A DNA stretch of 64,000 nt from an uncultured Phascolarctobacterium sp. (GTDB lineage: Bacteria > Bacillota > Negativicutes > Acidaminococcales > Acidaminococcaceae): assembly GCA_900547415.1 (NCBI GenBank), contig URGS01000003.1, positions 1-64,000 of the forward strand, in the 5' to 3' direction. The stretch's first letter is position 1; each line of letters opens with the position of its first letter. The notes below the pieces were generated by a model. The model made no database searches. It was not told the DNA's origin and saw only the letters and a program-made list of their open reading frames with translations. This document shows, piece by piece, positions 50,434-59,303 of this stretch. Position numbers and translations under genes: made by a program.

Positions 50434-52065
50434 GCCTATTTCAGTGAAAACGTCCAGTCTGACTTCAAAAATTCTGTTCCAGGGTAAGTTAGCACCTACA
50501 TAAATATTGCGAAGATAGTAGTCTGTACCATTTTGTGAATAGAAGGGTGTGCGCCCCAGATTACTGTGCAGCAGTATTTCTGCCTGCAGACTGGAAAAAA
50601 TTTGCACCCGTTCATTACAGTAGTCCATACCTTCCTGAGTAAGGTCATTGTGAGTGTGGCCCATAACATAAAGTTCATGCTTTAATGTTGGATGGAGCAG
50701 CTTTTGATAGCAATAATCATCTAGCAGGCGCTCTACATTAAAGCGCAGATTGGCACTGTAAAGGGCAGGAAGCTGCTTCTTTTGGAGAGTCTTGCTTTGC
50801 CCTGCAAAAATTATTGCCTGGGCAATAGCTGTTCCAGATGAATTTCCAAAGGTGTTCCAACCCGCGTAAGCGCTGAGGCGGTTTATGGGAGCTCCTTGGT
50901 CCAAGAGCAGTGGAACCAGCAGTTCGTCCGTATTGAAGTTGGCTGCGGAGTCTACCAAAGCAATATGTTTGCCGCTGTTAATGAGCTGAGTGAGCTCCTG
51001 TACCTGCTTATCCGCAGGCTTGTACTTATTGTGACCGCAGTTTACGTAAAGAACAATATCAGCTTCCTCTGGAGATGCAGCTTCTGCTGCACCAACCATT
51101 TTCAGCTGATTGCGCAATGTTGCGCCAACGCTGTCAGTCATATAAGGCATATGATAAAATTCTACAGAGCTGTCTGCATATTGTAGATAAACTTTGGGCG
51201 TCCACTGTGATGGATAATTATGAAGATAGCTGCGTGCAAGAAGCAGGCTTGCCAATTCGTCTGCACCATAGGTTACGGTTGCGTAGGACTCCAGGTCATT
51301 GCTTTTGATAAAAGCTTGGGCGTGGCGTGCACTGCGATGGGGAAGGCCAAAGGGTGAGCCGTCATCCTGACCTATAAATATTTCCAGTTGTTTATTGGCC
51401 AAAAGCAGGAGCTGCTTATGAAAGTCTTCGTTGTTGGCGTATAAAGAACGGTATTTTATCAGAGTAATAGGTGGAATTTGGTCTATATAATTATAGAGCT
51501 CTTTAGTCATGAATGGATCATTGGAAATTTCCACCATATCAAAGAGCTGGGAATATTTCATCAGATGAAATTGATACCAGGCATCAGGCAGCATTTCGTC
51601 ACTTACTAATAGTCTGGGGATAACTGAAAATACAGAGGCGTGCAGGTTGGGTGCATCATTTGTAATTTGCTGCAGTGCAGCTAAAAGCTGCTTTTGCTCC
51701 ATTGGATTAGTAAAGTCCTGACGTGAATGAAGCAGTCCGCCATGCAGAAGCAAATCGGCCGAAATAATGGCTTCGTCCTGCTTTTTTAGGTTGTCTTTTA
51801 GCCAAAGCAGAAGTTTTTCTTTATCTGCAGGCTTTTTATAGTTGTCAAGAAGCTGTTTTGGCGGTAGAATTACATTTAGTGACCCTAGTTGTCCTAGCTC
51901 TTGAACTAATTCAGTGCATACAGGACGACTATCTAGAGGAAGAAGCAAAAGGCTTCTGTTTGCAGGCAGTTTGTCCTCGTAAACTATTTTTGTAAAGGGA
52001 AGCTGCCAGTAAAGGCAGTACAGCATTAGCAATATGCCTAGAAAAATACTTATAAATTTTTTCAT
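50419..52065 (-). CDS. DUF4127 family protein
   Basis: A 548-residue protein with an N-terminal signal anchor (MKKFISIFLGILLMLYCLYW). After it comes LPANRSLLLLPLDSRPVCTE, the conserved opening of DUF4127, then LLHGGLLHSRQ, TYGADELASLLLARSY and VDSAANFNTDELLVPLLL. The family is common in Firmicutes, and its biochemical role is unknown. Start: ATG at 52063-52065 (reverse) follows AAAGGAGG; 12 further in-frame codons upstream lack such a site. It is a single gene, divergent from rsmD. Confidence 0.88.
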   Translation of the reverse strand: MKKFISIFLGILLMLYCLYWQLPFTKIVYEDKLPANRSLLLLPLDSRPVCTELVQELGQLGSLNVILPPKQLLDNYKKPADKEKLLLWLKDNLKKQDEAIISADLLLHGGLLHSRQDFTNPMEQKQLLAALQQITNDAPNLHASVFSVIPRLLVSDEMLPDAWYQFHLMKYSQLFDMVEISNDPFMTKELYNYIDQIPPITLIKYRSLYANNEDFHKQLLLLANKQLEIFIGQDDGSPFGLPHRSARHAQAFIKSNDLESYATVTYGADELASLLLARSYLHNYPSQWTPKVYLQYADSSVEFYHMPYMTDSVGATLRNQLKMVGAAEAASPEEADIVLYVNCGHNKYKPADKQVQELTQLINSGKHIALVDSAANFNTDELLVPLLLDQGAPINRLSAYAGWNTFGNSSGTAIAQAIIFAGQSKTLQKKQLPALYSANLRFNVERLLDDYCYQKLLHPTLKHELYVMGHTHNDLTQEGMDYCNERVQIFSSLQAEILLHSNLGRTPFYSQNGTDYYLRNIYVGANLPWNRIFEVRLDVFTEIGTKTH

Positions 52066-52139
52066 GCTTCTGCCTCCTTTACTGTTTTTATAGTTGGTCA
52101 TAAAATACGTATAATTATTATACCATATGGGAGATACTT

Positions 52140-52703
52140 ATGAGAATTATTACAGGCCGCGCACGTGGCTTGCAGCTAAATGTTCCTAAGAACTATGATG
52201 TTCGTCCCACTGCGGACAGAGTTAAGGAATCTGTATTTAATATTATTGGCAGTAAGATTATTGGTGCTGATGTGCTTGATTTATTTGCAGGAACAGGCAA
52301 TCTGGGATTGGAAAGCTGGAGTCGCGGTGCAGCAACGGTTACATTTATAGATGAGAGCAAGGAATCACTGCGTCTTGTTGCCGGCAATATAGCTAAATGT
52401 AAGGCAGATAAGGACTGCACTATGCTTAAGGGAAGTGCAGTTAATGTAGCGGAAAGATTATACCAGCAGGGAAAGCGCTTTGATTTTGCCTTTTGCGATC
52501 CGCCATACAGTAAGGGCTGGATTGAGAAAATTTTCGCTGTTCTGGATAAAAGTCCTTTTTTGAAGCCAGGAGGATATCTGGTGGTAGAACGCGCAGGCTC
52601 AGATGAACTTCCTCCTCTGCCAGAAAAATATGAGCTTGTTCGCAGCGAAAAATACGGTTCCACAAAGGTGGATTTTATTTATTTTGATAATTTGCCTGAA
52701 TAA
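52140..52703 (+). CDS. rsmD: 16S rRNA (guanine(966)-N(2))-methyltransferase RsmD
   Basis: Methylates G966 of 16S rRNA; 187 residues. It begins MRIITGRARGLQLNVP, with RPTADRVKESVFNII, SAM motif I VLDLFAGTGNLGLE and the catalytic motif DPPYSKGW. GGGAG lies 6 bases before ATG 52140. The rsmD-coaD order is conserved in Firmicutes. The 74-base gap to the divergent gene must hold both promoters; TATAAT at 52110-52115 is a candidate -10 for rsmD. Confidence 0.95.
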   Translation: MRIITGRARGLQLNVPKNYDVRPTADRVKESVFNIIGSKIIGADVLDLFAGTGNLGLESWSRGAATVTFIDESKESLRLVAGNIAKCKADKDCTMLKGSAVNVAERLYQQGKRFDFAFCDPPYSKGWIEKIFAVLDKSPFLKPGGYLVVERAGSDELPPLPEKYELVRSEKYGSTKVDFIYFDNLPE

Positions 52704-52800
52704 AAAAAGGAAATATAAAAAATTTGTCGAATAGAGAACAGATGAAGTGTGATTTATTTGCATTTTTAGTTTATGATATATAATTTAGGAGGTCTGGCTT

Positions 52801-53292
52801 ATGCGCAGAGCAGTTTGTCCAGGTAGCTTTGATCCTGTAACACTGGGTCATATTGATATTTTTGAAAGAGCAAGTGCAATGTTTGATGAAATAATCATCA
52901 GCGTTTTTCATAATCCTGGTAAGGATAAAGCCATGTTTACCATGGAAGAAAGAGTAGAAATGCTTAGAGAAGCTACTAAGCATATTCCTAATGTACGTGT
53001 TACCGGTTTTTCCGGTTTGCTGAATGAGTTTTGCCGTAAGGAGGAGGCTCCCTTTATTGTAAGGGGACTGCGTGCCTTTACTGATTTTGAGTATGAGTTC
53101 CAAAGGGCTCTGCTTATTAAAAAGATTGATAACAAACTGGAAACAGTGTTCATTATGACAAATGCCAAATATTCCTTTGTCAGCTCCTCTGGCGTACGTG
53201 AGCTGGCTGCTTTTGGCGGACAGGTTAAGGACCTTGTTCCGGAATGTATTGAGGAGCGCATCCGCACTCATATGAAAAGAAGCTTTGAGTAG
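52801..53292 (+). CDS. coaD: Phosphopantetheine adenylyltransferase
   Basis: Fourth step of coenzyme A synthesis, 4'-phosphopantetheine plus ATP to dephospho-CoA; cytoplasmic hexamer, 163 residues. The nucleotidyltransferase motif is CPGSFDPVTLGHIDI. VRGLRAFTDFEYEFQRALLI and FVSSSGVRELAAFGG are the substrate-binding signatures. AGGAGG lies 8 bases before ATG 52801. It follows rsmD and precedes a coiled-coil gene 12 bases on. Confidence 0.97.
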   Translation: MRRAVCPGSFDPVTLGHIDIFERASAMFDEIIISVFHNPGKDKAMFTMEERVEMLREATKHIPNVRVTGFSGLLNEFCRKEEAPFIVRGLRAFTDFEYEFQRALLIKKIDNKLETVFIMTNAKYSFVSSSGVRELAAFGGQVKDLVPECIEERIRTHMKRSFE

Positions 53293-53304
53293 AGGGGGAT
53301 AATA

Positions 53305-53904
53305 ATGATTGAACGAAATAATACCAATGTAGCTCTTGATAGGCTTTTTGAAGAGGTTTTTGCCATGATTGCAGGAGGTACCCATGTGCCTCTTTCTGAT
53401 AGAGTGATTGTTGATGAAGTTGAGCTTTCTAATCTTATTGATGACCTTAGAGAAGCAATTCCTAAGGAAATAAAAAGTGCTACTCAGGTTTTAGAAGAGC
53501 AAAAGAATATTGTCAACAGAGCGCATCAGGATGCGGATAGTATTGTAGAGCGTGCAAAGTCTGAGGCTGAGCGTATCATAGGCGTGGCTCAGGCTAAGGC
53601 TGATGCTATGATTCAGCAGGAGGAAATTGTTCAGCAGGCTGTAGTAGTGGCTGAGGAAATTAAGGCTAATGCTTTGCGCTACCAGGAGGAAACCCAAAGT
53701 GCTGCTGATGCATATGCCTTGAGAATTAAACAGGATTCTCTGCAATATGCTGATGATATGCTGGCTTTTGTCGGTGGTCATCTGCAAAGTGCACTGCAGG
53801 ATATTAAGGATTCTCGTGAAAACGTTATCGGCGCAATTAACGATGTTAATAATCCTGTTGCAGTAGAAGAACAGGATGAGCTGGAGCCTAAGGAAGAAGA
53901 GTAG
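53305..53904 (+). CDS. Coiled-coil protein of the ATPase subunit-like type, unknown function
   Basis: A 199-residue protein with a short N-terminal domain (about 1-55) and a long helical stretch (about 60-170) rich in A, E, K and Q, e.g. NRAHQDADSIVERAKSEAER and IIGVAQAKADAMIQQEE. It is similar in style to the stalk subunits of rotary ATPases. Proteins like this commonly follow coaD in Firmicutes, and their function is not known. The C-terminus is very acidic (EEQDELEPKEEE). No membrane segment. GAGGGGG precedes ATG 53305. Confidence 0.7.
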   Translation: MIERNNTNVALDRLFEEVFAMIAGGTHVPLSDRVIVDEVELSNLIDDLREAIPKEIKSATQVLEEQKNIVNRAHQDADSIVERAKSEAERIIGVAQAKADAMIQQEEIVQQAVVVAEEIKANALRYQEETQSAADAYALRIKQDSLQYADDMLAFVGGHLQSALQDIKDSRENVIGAINDVNNPVAVEEQDELEPKEEE

Positions 53905-53942
53905 TCTGTCCCTAGAACGAGATTTAGTTTATAAAATTTAAG

Positions 53943-53974
53943 GACGAGCAGAGAATGTCTTTGCTCGTCTTTTT
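53943..53974 (+). terminator. Intrinsic terminator
   Basis: GACGAGCA (53943-53950) pairs with TGCTCGTC (53962-53969), followed by TTTTT. Confidence 0.8.
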
Positions 53975-54040
53975 GATGCAGTAAAGTATGTTGTAAGAGT
54001 AAATTTATTTGCTGTTTTTGTGTATATGATGGGGGCTTTT

Positions 54041-54733
54041 ATGAAAACTAGGGCTTTTAAGGCTGCGTTGCCGTACACACTTCCTATTTGCATAGGATTT
54101 ATGGTTTTAGGTATTTCTTACGGCTTTTTTATGAGCAGCAAGGGTTTTAACTTTTTTTATCCCATGCTGATGAGCCTTTTAATTTTTGCAGGTTCTATGG
54201 AATTTGTAACTGTAGGGCTGCTTATGTCAGCCTTTAATCCGTTCCATGCTTTTTTTATGGCATTTATGGTCAACGCCAGACATTTATTTTATGGTATTTC
54301 TATGTTAGTCAAATATAAGGGGATGGGATGGAAAAAGAATTATCTTATTTTTGGTATGTGCGATGAGTCTTTTTCTATTAACTGTACAGTAGCTCCTCCG
54401 CCAGATGTGGACAGAGGCTGGTTCATGTTCTTTGTAACACTTTTAAATCATCTGTATTGGGTAGCTGGAGCGACATTGGGAGCTGTTTTAGGCAGCTTGA
54501 TTCATTTTGATACTAAGGGAATTGAATTTGTAATGACAGCTCTGTTTGTGGTCATGTTTGTAAATCAATGGGAAAATACTGACGACCATGTTCCTGCTCT
54601 TGTAGGTGTTGGCTGCTCCATCCTATGTCTATTTATTTTTGGCGGTGAGAATTTTATTTTGCCATCAATGCTACTGATTATTGCAACATTTTTTGCAGAT
54701 ATGAAAAGAAAGGCAGGGGAGTATAGTAAATGA
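54041..54733 (+). CDS. azlC: Branched-chain amino acid exporter, large subunit AzlC
   Basis: A 230-residue membrane protein with about 6-7 helices. ALPYTLPICIGFMVLGISYG, LLIFAGSMEFVTVGLL and MAFMVNARHLFYGISML are the AzlC signatures. With AzlD it exports branched-chain amino acids. Start: ATG 54041 with GGGGG 5-10 bases upstream; an in-frame GTG at 54020 is less likely. It overlaps azlD by ATGA. Confidence 0.93.
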   Translation: MKTRAFKAALPYTLPICIGFMVLGISYGFFMSSKGFNFFYPMLMSLLIFAGSMEFVTVGLLMSAFNPFHAFFMAFMVNARHLFYGISMLVKYKGMGWKKNYLIFGMCDESFSINCTVAPPPDVDRGWFMFFVTLLNHLYWVAGATLGAVLGSLIHFDTKGIEFVMTALFVVMFVNQWENTDDHVPALVGVGCSILCLFIFGGENFILPSMLLIIATFFADMKRKAGEYSK

Positions 54734-55056
54734 CTGTTACGGAGAGCATTATTACCATTGCAGCTGTTGTTGCAGGAACTATGCTGACACGCTTTTTGCC
54801 ATTTTTGGTATTTCCTGAGGGGAAGAAGCCACCTTTATACATAGAGTATTTGGGAAGCGTACTTCCCTATGCTGTAATTGGTTTTTTGGTAGTTTTTTGC
54901 CTTAAGGATTCTTTCCATGGTGGAAGCCATGGGCTTACAGAGCTTATTTCCATTGCTTTTATTATTCTTCTGCACAAATGGCGTAAAAATGTATTATTGA
55001 GTATTTGCGGAGGCACTGCCTTTTATATGTTTTTGGTTCAGCGAGTGTTCTGCTGA
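54730..55056 (+). CDS. azlD: Branched-chain amino acid transport protein AzlD
   Basis: A 108-residue small partner of AzlC with about 4 helices: IITIAAVVAGTMLTRFLPFL, YLGSVLPYAVIGFLVVFCL and a C-terminal VLLSICGGTAFYMFLVQ. It starts inside the azlC stop. A strong bidirectional terminator follows. Confidence 0.92.
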   Translation: MTVTESIITIAAVVAGTMLTRFLPFLVFPEGKKPPLYIEYLGSVLPYAVIGFLVVFCLKDSFHGGSHGLTELISIAFIILLHKWRKNVLLSICGGTAFYMFLVQRVFC

Positions 55057-55059
55057 CAA

Positions 55060-55100
55060 AAAAGCCCCTTGTCCAAGCTTTTATTGGATAAGGGGCTTTT
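55060..55100. terminator. Bidirectional terminator between azlD and tmcAL
   Basis: AAAAGCCCCTTGTCCAA (55060-55076) pairs, with one mismatch, with TTGGATAAGGGGCTTTT (55084-55100). A and T runs suit both directions. Confidence 0.88.
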
Positions 55101-55112
55101 GTACTTTGTGTA

Positions 55113-56282
55113 TTATTGTATATATGCTGGTGAGGTAAGATAATCAATACCACTAGGCTTGTACTGCAGCAGGCTAAGCATTTCTGCAGCAGCTATGTCT
55201 AGCTCTATTTGCTCTTGAAAGGCTGTACTTTGGCCATAGGTTGGATTTTTGCCTAGCTTTATTATTATTGGCAAAGCCGCAGTTTTTTTCATTATTTTTA
55301 GCAGCTGCCGACCTGTATTATTAAAGGCAAGAACTCTGATGTAGGCAGGCTCGTTCTGCTCATACCAGCTGCGGGGGCGATTAAGCAGCAGCTGCAGCAA
55401 TGTGCGTCGCAGACGGCTGGCTGGATAACGCTTTTGGCTAGTATTTGCAAGTGCTTCTCCTAAGGAAGAGCAGTTAACTGCCTTTTGCAGAAGATTTTCC
55501 ATACCCTCGCTGCATTGACAGCAGTTCGCTATATCTTGTGGTCTCAACAGGCGTAGACGATAGCTTATAAGCTGCCATAAAAGATTTTCATCATAACCTG
55601 CGGAATTATGCTGAAGATAGTTTTTTACATTATCTGGAACAGCCTCCTGCCATAGCTGGTTTTTGCTGTTAAAGTCCCTGCGAATGGCTGTTGCACTGGC
55701 AATAGTTGTTCCTATATCAGTACTATTATAACCAGAATCAGTTCGTTGGCAGTAGATTGGCCTAATATCGTAGCTTAAAAGTGCTTTGCTGTATTCTAAT
55801 GCCAAGATATCATTGGGGGAATTTAGTGCTTGAGTTGTATTTGAGCTTAGCGCTAATATTTTATCACAGGCCGCTGCGTAGCTAGTACCATTGGCAAGCT
55901 CGAGACGTAATCTTTGCTGAAATTTCGGACTGACCATAGTCTTGGCCATATCTGTAAAATTAAATTGCGGATTTTCTGCTCCACAGGAGAGTGCTGTAAT
56001 ACAACCAGTTGATGCCAGAATATCTACAGCACCTTTGGCAAAGTATTCAGCACTGCGGAGCGTGAATACTGTAGGCAGCTCCAAAACAAGATCTACGCCG
56101 TTTTCTACTGCTAAACGGCTGCGCAGCCATTTGTTTATAAATGCAGGCTCACCACGTTGGCATAGGCTTCCGCTCATTACGGCTATGACTGGCAAACCGG
56201 TTATTTTTTTGGTTTCCGTTACGTGATGCAGATGTCCGTTGTGAAAGGGATTATATTCTGCAACAATACCTACTGCTTTCAT
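55113..56282 (-). CDS. tmcAL: tRNA(Met) cytidine acetate ligase TmcAL
   Basis: Makes N4-acetylcytidine at the wobble base of elongator tRNA-Met using acetate and ATP; formerly YlbM, 389 residues. The N-terminus MKAVGIVAEYNPFHNGHLHH has the nucleotidyltransferase HxGH motif. MSGSLCQRGEPAFINKWLRS and GVDLVLELPTVFTLRSAEYF are the conserved blocks. GGAGG precedes the reverse ATG (56280-56282). It is next to ackA, which produces the acetate-linked ATP pool; that link is only suggestive. Confidence 0.95.
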   Translation of the reverse strand: MKAVGIVAEYNPFHNGHLHHVTETKKITGLPVIAVMSGSLCQRGEPAFINKWLRSRLAVENGVDLVLELPTVFTLRSAEYFAKGAVDILASTGCITALSCGAENPQFNFTDMAKTMVSPKFQQRLRLELANGTSYAAACDKILALSSNTTQALNSPNDILALEYSKALLSYDIRPIYCQRTDSGYNSTDIGTTIASATAIRRDFNSKNQLWQEAVPDNVKNYLQHNSAGYDENLLWQLISYRLRLLRPQDIANCCQCSEGMENLLQKAVNCSSLGEALANTSQKRYPASRLRRTLLQLLLNRPRSWYEQNEPAYIRVLAFNNTGRQLLKIMKKTAALPIIIKLGKNPTYGQSTAFQEQIELDIAAAEMLSLLQYKPSGIDYLTSPAYIQ

Positions 56283-56515
56283 GAAATGTAAGTCCTCCTA
56301 CCTGCGATTTGTCTAGTATATAGCTATTATAGCATAGATTTAATATATGCAGTATCTAGCAGAGCTAGATTACAAAAATTAGGGTTAGAAATTAATTTTT
56401 GTTAAAAATGCTAAGTCACAAAGTTTTTTCTATGCAAATGGCTGTAAATAGTGTATACTATATGTATCTTTATAGAGCGTTATCACTTAAATTTATTTGC
56501 GCAGGAGGGCGTATC

Positions 56516-57724
56516 GTGATTGTTTTTGTAGTTAACTGCGGAAGCTCATCAATTAAATACCAGCTTATTGACATGAATGGTGAAAAGGTGATGGCTAAAG
56601 GCTTAATTGAGCGTATCGGTATGGTAGGCTCCACCCTCAAGCACACTCCCACAGGTAAATTTACCATTGACGTACAGGAGGAGATACCTGACCATAAGGT
56701 AGGCATTAAAATGGCCTTGTCGGCACTGACAAGTAAAGAACATGGCGTTATTTCTGATATGTCAGAAATTGATGCTGTAGGTCATCGTGTAGTACATGGC
56801 GGCGAACGCTTTACTGACAGTGTTCTTATTACATCTGATGTGCTGCGCGGCATTGAAGCATGCTGTGAAATAGCGCCTTTACATAATCCGCCTAATCTGT
56901 ATGGTATCAGTGCGTGTATGGAAATTATGCGTGATACACCTCAGGTTGCTGTGTTTGATACAGCTTTTCATCAGACTATGCCTAAGGTAGCTTATTTATA
57001 TGGCTTGCCCTACGAAATGTATGTTAAATATGGACTGCGTCGTTATGGCTTCCATGGCACATCCCATAAATATGTAGCTCAAAGAGCTGCAGAGCTGATG
57101 AATGAGCACATGAATGATTTGCGCATTATTACCTGTCATTTAGGCAATGGCGCTAGTATTGCAGCTATCAAATACGGCAAATCAATTGATACAAGCATGG
57201 GCTATACTCCATTGGAGGGCCTGATTATGGGCACTCGCAGCGGTGAGATTGACCCTGCTATTATTCCTTTTCTTATGGAAAAGGAAAACATGAATGCACA
57301 GCAGATTGATGATTATCTGAACCGTCGCAGCGGTATCTTGGGTATCAGCGGCTTGTCTAGCGACTTCCGTGATTTGGAAAGCGCTGCTAATCGTGGTGAC
57401 GAGCGCAGTCAGCTGGCGATAGATGTTTTTGCCTACAAGGTTAAGAAGTACATTGGCGGCTACGTGGCTGCCATGGGCGGTGTTGATGCTATTGTCTTTA
57501 CTGCTGGCTTAGGTGAAAATTCTCCCTTTATGCGTGATAAGATTTGCAATGGTTTGGAATATCTTGGCACACGTGTGGATCCGGAGTATAATAAGATTCG
57601 TGGCAAGGAACGCGAAATCAGTGTTAGACGCGCAAGAGTTAAGATTTTTGTTATTCCCACCAATGAAGAGCTAGTGATAGCAAGAGATACTTTTAATATT
57701 TGTCGCCGCATCATTAAGCTTTAA
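56516..57724 (+). CDS. ackA: Acetate kinase
   Basis: Interconverts acetyl phosphate and ADP with acetate and ATP; 402 residues. The N-terminal motif is VVNCGSSSIKYQL. FDTAFHQTMP and RRYGFHGTSHKYVAQRA are the signature regions, with GNGASIAAI and MGTRSGEIDPAI in the second lobe. Start: GTG 56516 with AGGAGGG at 56503-56509; the frame extends to 56399 upstream without such a site. No pta gene is adjacent in the window. It is divergent from tmcAL. Confidence 0.96.
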   Translation: MIVFVVNCGSSSIKYQLIDMNGEKVMAKGLIERIGMVGSTLKHTPTGKFTIDVQEEIPDHKVGIKMALSALTSKEHGVISDMSEIDAVGHRVVHGGERFTDSVLITSDVLRGIEACCEIAPLHNPPNLYGISACMEIMRDTPQVAVFDTAFHQTMPKVAYLYGLPYEMYVKYGLRRYGFHGTSHKYVAQRAAELMNEHMNDLRIITCHLGNGASIAAIKYGKSIDTSMGYTPLEGLIMGTRSGEIDPAIIPFLMEKENMNAQQIDDYLNRRSGILGISGLSSDFRDLESAANRGDERSQLAIDVFAYKVKKYIGGYVAAMGGVDAIVFTAGLGENSPFMRDKICNGLEYLGTRVDPEYNKIRGKEREISVRRARVKIFVIPTNEELVIARDTFNICRRIIKL

Positions 57725-57749
57725 TTTACACTTTGTTAGAGTTTTTTTC

Positions 57750-57778
57750 TTGACAAAGAGGCGGCACCTAGATATAAT
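57750..57778 (+). promoter_or_regulatory. Consensus promoter of yceD-rpmF
   Basis: TTGACA (57750-57755), exactly 17 bases, TATAAT (57773-57778). ATG 57797 is 18 bases on, so the leader is very short. Confidence 0.85.
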
Positions 57779-57796
57779 TGATAAGAATGGTGAAAC

Positions 57797-58300
57797 ATGA
57801 TTAAAATAAATGTCGCAGAAATCAAAAAAAGACTAGTCGGTGAAAAGACCTTTGCTTACGACCTTGAGCCTGTAGAGCTTGATATTACTTCCAGTGAAAT
57901 GGACATTATCGGCACTATCAGGACTGAGGGAAGTATGAGTAACGCTGGTGACGTATTGCTCCTGGAGGCTACTATGAGCGCGCAGGTGCGGCGCACTTGC
58001 GGGCGTTGCCTAAAGGAATTTACGGCTGTTACAAAAGCTGAAGTTGTTGAGAAATTTTATCCGGCAAGTGCTGAAAATATCGAACAAGATGCTTTTGTTT
58101 ACGATTCGGACGTTATTGACATAACGGAGCCGCTTCGTGAAAGTCTGCTGCTTGCAGAGCCTATTCAGGCCTTGTGTAGCCCAGACTGCCGGGGACTGTG
58201 TCCCGTTTGTGGCGCTAATCTTAATGATGGTGACTGCGGATGTGACAGGTTCACTGTAGATCCGAGGCTGGCGGCATTAAAGCAATTCATCAAAAAATAA
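57797..58300 (+). CDS. yceD: YceD/DUF177 family protein
   Basis: A 167-residue protein with the conserved CGRCLKEF cysteine pair and a C-terminal cysteine cluster, CSPDCRGLCPVCGANLNDGD then CGC. The family is linked to 23S rRNA accumulation and is almost always encoded before rpmF, as here. The start lies 18 bases after a perfect -10; only a weak GGTG lies before ATG 57797. No membrane segment. Confidence 0.9.
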   Translation: MIKINVAEIKKRLVGEKTFAYDLEPVELDITSSEMDIIGTIRTEGSMSNAGDVLLLEATMSAQVRRTCGRCLKEFTAVTKAEVVEKFYPASAENIEQDAFVYDSDVIDITEPLRESLLLAEPIQALCSPDCRGLCPVCGANLNDGDCGCDRFTVDPRLAALKQFIKK

Positions 58301-58334
58301 TTCACTTAATAGCACTGAGGAGGTGTATTGAGAA

Positions 58335-58514
58335 ATGGCAGTACCTAAGAGAAAAATGTCCAAATGCCGTCGCGATCGTCGTCGTGCAAACTGGAAATTA
58401 GAAGTGCCCGGCATGATTGAATGCCCGCAATGTCACGAACTGAAAATGCCTCACCGCGTTTGCCCTGAATGCGGTTACTACAACGGCAAACAAGTCATTG
58501 CTAAAGCTGAATAA
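58335..58514 (+). CDS. rpmF: 50S ribosomal protein L32
   Basis: A 59-residue zinc-ribbon ribosomal protein: MAVPKRKMSKCRRDRRRANW, then two CxxC pairs, CPQCHE and CPECGYYNG. This is the zinc-binding (C+) form. GAGGAGG lies upstream of ATG 58335. It is translated with yceD, 34 bases upstream, and followed by a terminator. Confidence 0.97.
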   Translation: MAVPKRKMSKCRRDRRRANWKLEVPGMIECPQCHELKMPHRVCPECGYYNGKQVIAKAE

Positions 58515-58525
58515 TTCAGACATGG

Positions 58526-58555
58526 AAGCTCTCGGAGAAATCCGGGAGCTTTTTG
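58526..58555 (+). terminator. Intrinsic terminator of yceD-rpmF
   Basis: AAGCTCTCGGA (58526-58536) pairs, with one wobble, with TCCGGGAGCTT (58541-58551), then TTT. Confidence 0.85.
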
Positions 58556-58643
58556 CTTTGCTGCTTGGGAACAGTATATGAGTATTTTTTATTTGTGCAA
58601 TTAAAAATACTTATGTTTTTTGCAGAACTGTCACAAAAAACTC

Positions 58644-58672
58644 TTGCCAAAATTATTATCAGCTCTTATAAT
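58644..58672 (+). promoter_or_regulatory. Predicted promoter of the fatty acid operon
   Basis: TTGCCA (58644-58649), 17-base spacer, TATAAT (58667-58672). Confidence 0.75.
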
Positions 58673-58693
58673 AAAAACAGATATTAAGAGCTG
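58660..58693. promoter_or_regulatory. 9-bp inverted repeat over the -10: candidate FapR operator
   Basis: CAGCTCTTA (58660-58668) and TAAGAGCTG (58685-58693) flank the transcription start region, with a 16-base centre. FapR represses this operon in Firmicutes and represses itself. The sequence differs from the Bacillus FapR box, so the link is inferred. Confidence 0.5.
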
Positions 58694-58715
58694 GTGCTAA
58701 AAAGCGGGTGAGACA

Positions 58716-59303
58716 ATGAATTCTTCTAAAAAGTTAATACGCCATAAGAGCTTGAAAAAGCTGCTAAGGGATAATCCTTTCTGTACTGACGAACAGCTGG
58801 CGGAAATGCTTAAGGTAAGCGTTCAGACCATTCGTCTCGACCGTGTAGCTTTGGGAATTCCTGAATTGAGGGCCAGAACACGTAATATGGCGGAAGAGGC
58901 TCAGACAAAGGTTCGTGCTATTGATAAGAAGGATATCGTAGGCGAACTGCTGGATTTGGAGCTGAATAAGATTGGTATTTCTACTCTTAAGATATCCAAC
59001 GATATGGTACTTGAAAAGACTGGTGTAGCACGTGGACATTATCTTTTTGCTATGGCCAATACATTGGCTTTGGCAGTAGTGGATGCAGAGGCTGCTTTGA
59101 CTGAGGTTGGCAACGTAAAGTATAAGATTCCTGTTAACCCTGGTGTGACTCTGGTTGCTAAGGCGATGGTAACACATCGCAGAGGCGGAAAGTACTATAT
59201 ATTTGTAACCATAAAGAATAATAACGAAGAAGTTTTTAGGGCGAAATTTATTATTGTGTCCCTGGATGACAGAAGTGTGGAAGAAAGGGAGCATGAAGCA
59301 TGA
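58716..59303 (+). CDS. fapR: Transcription factor FapR
   Basis: Malonyl-CoA-sensing repressor of lipid synthesis, 195 residues. The N-terminal helix-turn-helix is FCTDEQLAEMLKVSVQTIRL. A linker with ELRARTRNMAEEAQ precedes the hot-dog ligand domain, containing GHYLFAMANTLALAVVDAEA and VTHRRGGKYYIFVTIKN. It starts at ATG 58716 behind GGGTGAG. The end overlaps plsX by ATGA, the classical fapR-plsX coupling. Confidence 0.95.
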   Translation: MNSSKKLIRHKSLKKLLRDNPFCTDEQLAEMLKVSVQTIRLDRVALGIPELRARTRNMAEEAQTKVRAIDKKDIVGELLDLELNKIGISTLKISNDMVLEKTGVARGHYLFAMANTLALAVVDAEAALTEVGNVKYKIPVNPGVTLVAKAMVTHRRGGKYYIFVTIKNNNEEVFRAKFIIVSLDDRSVEEREHEA

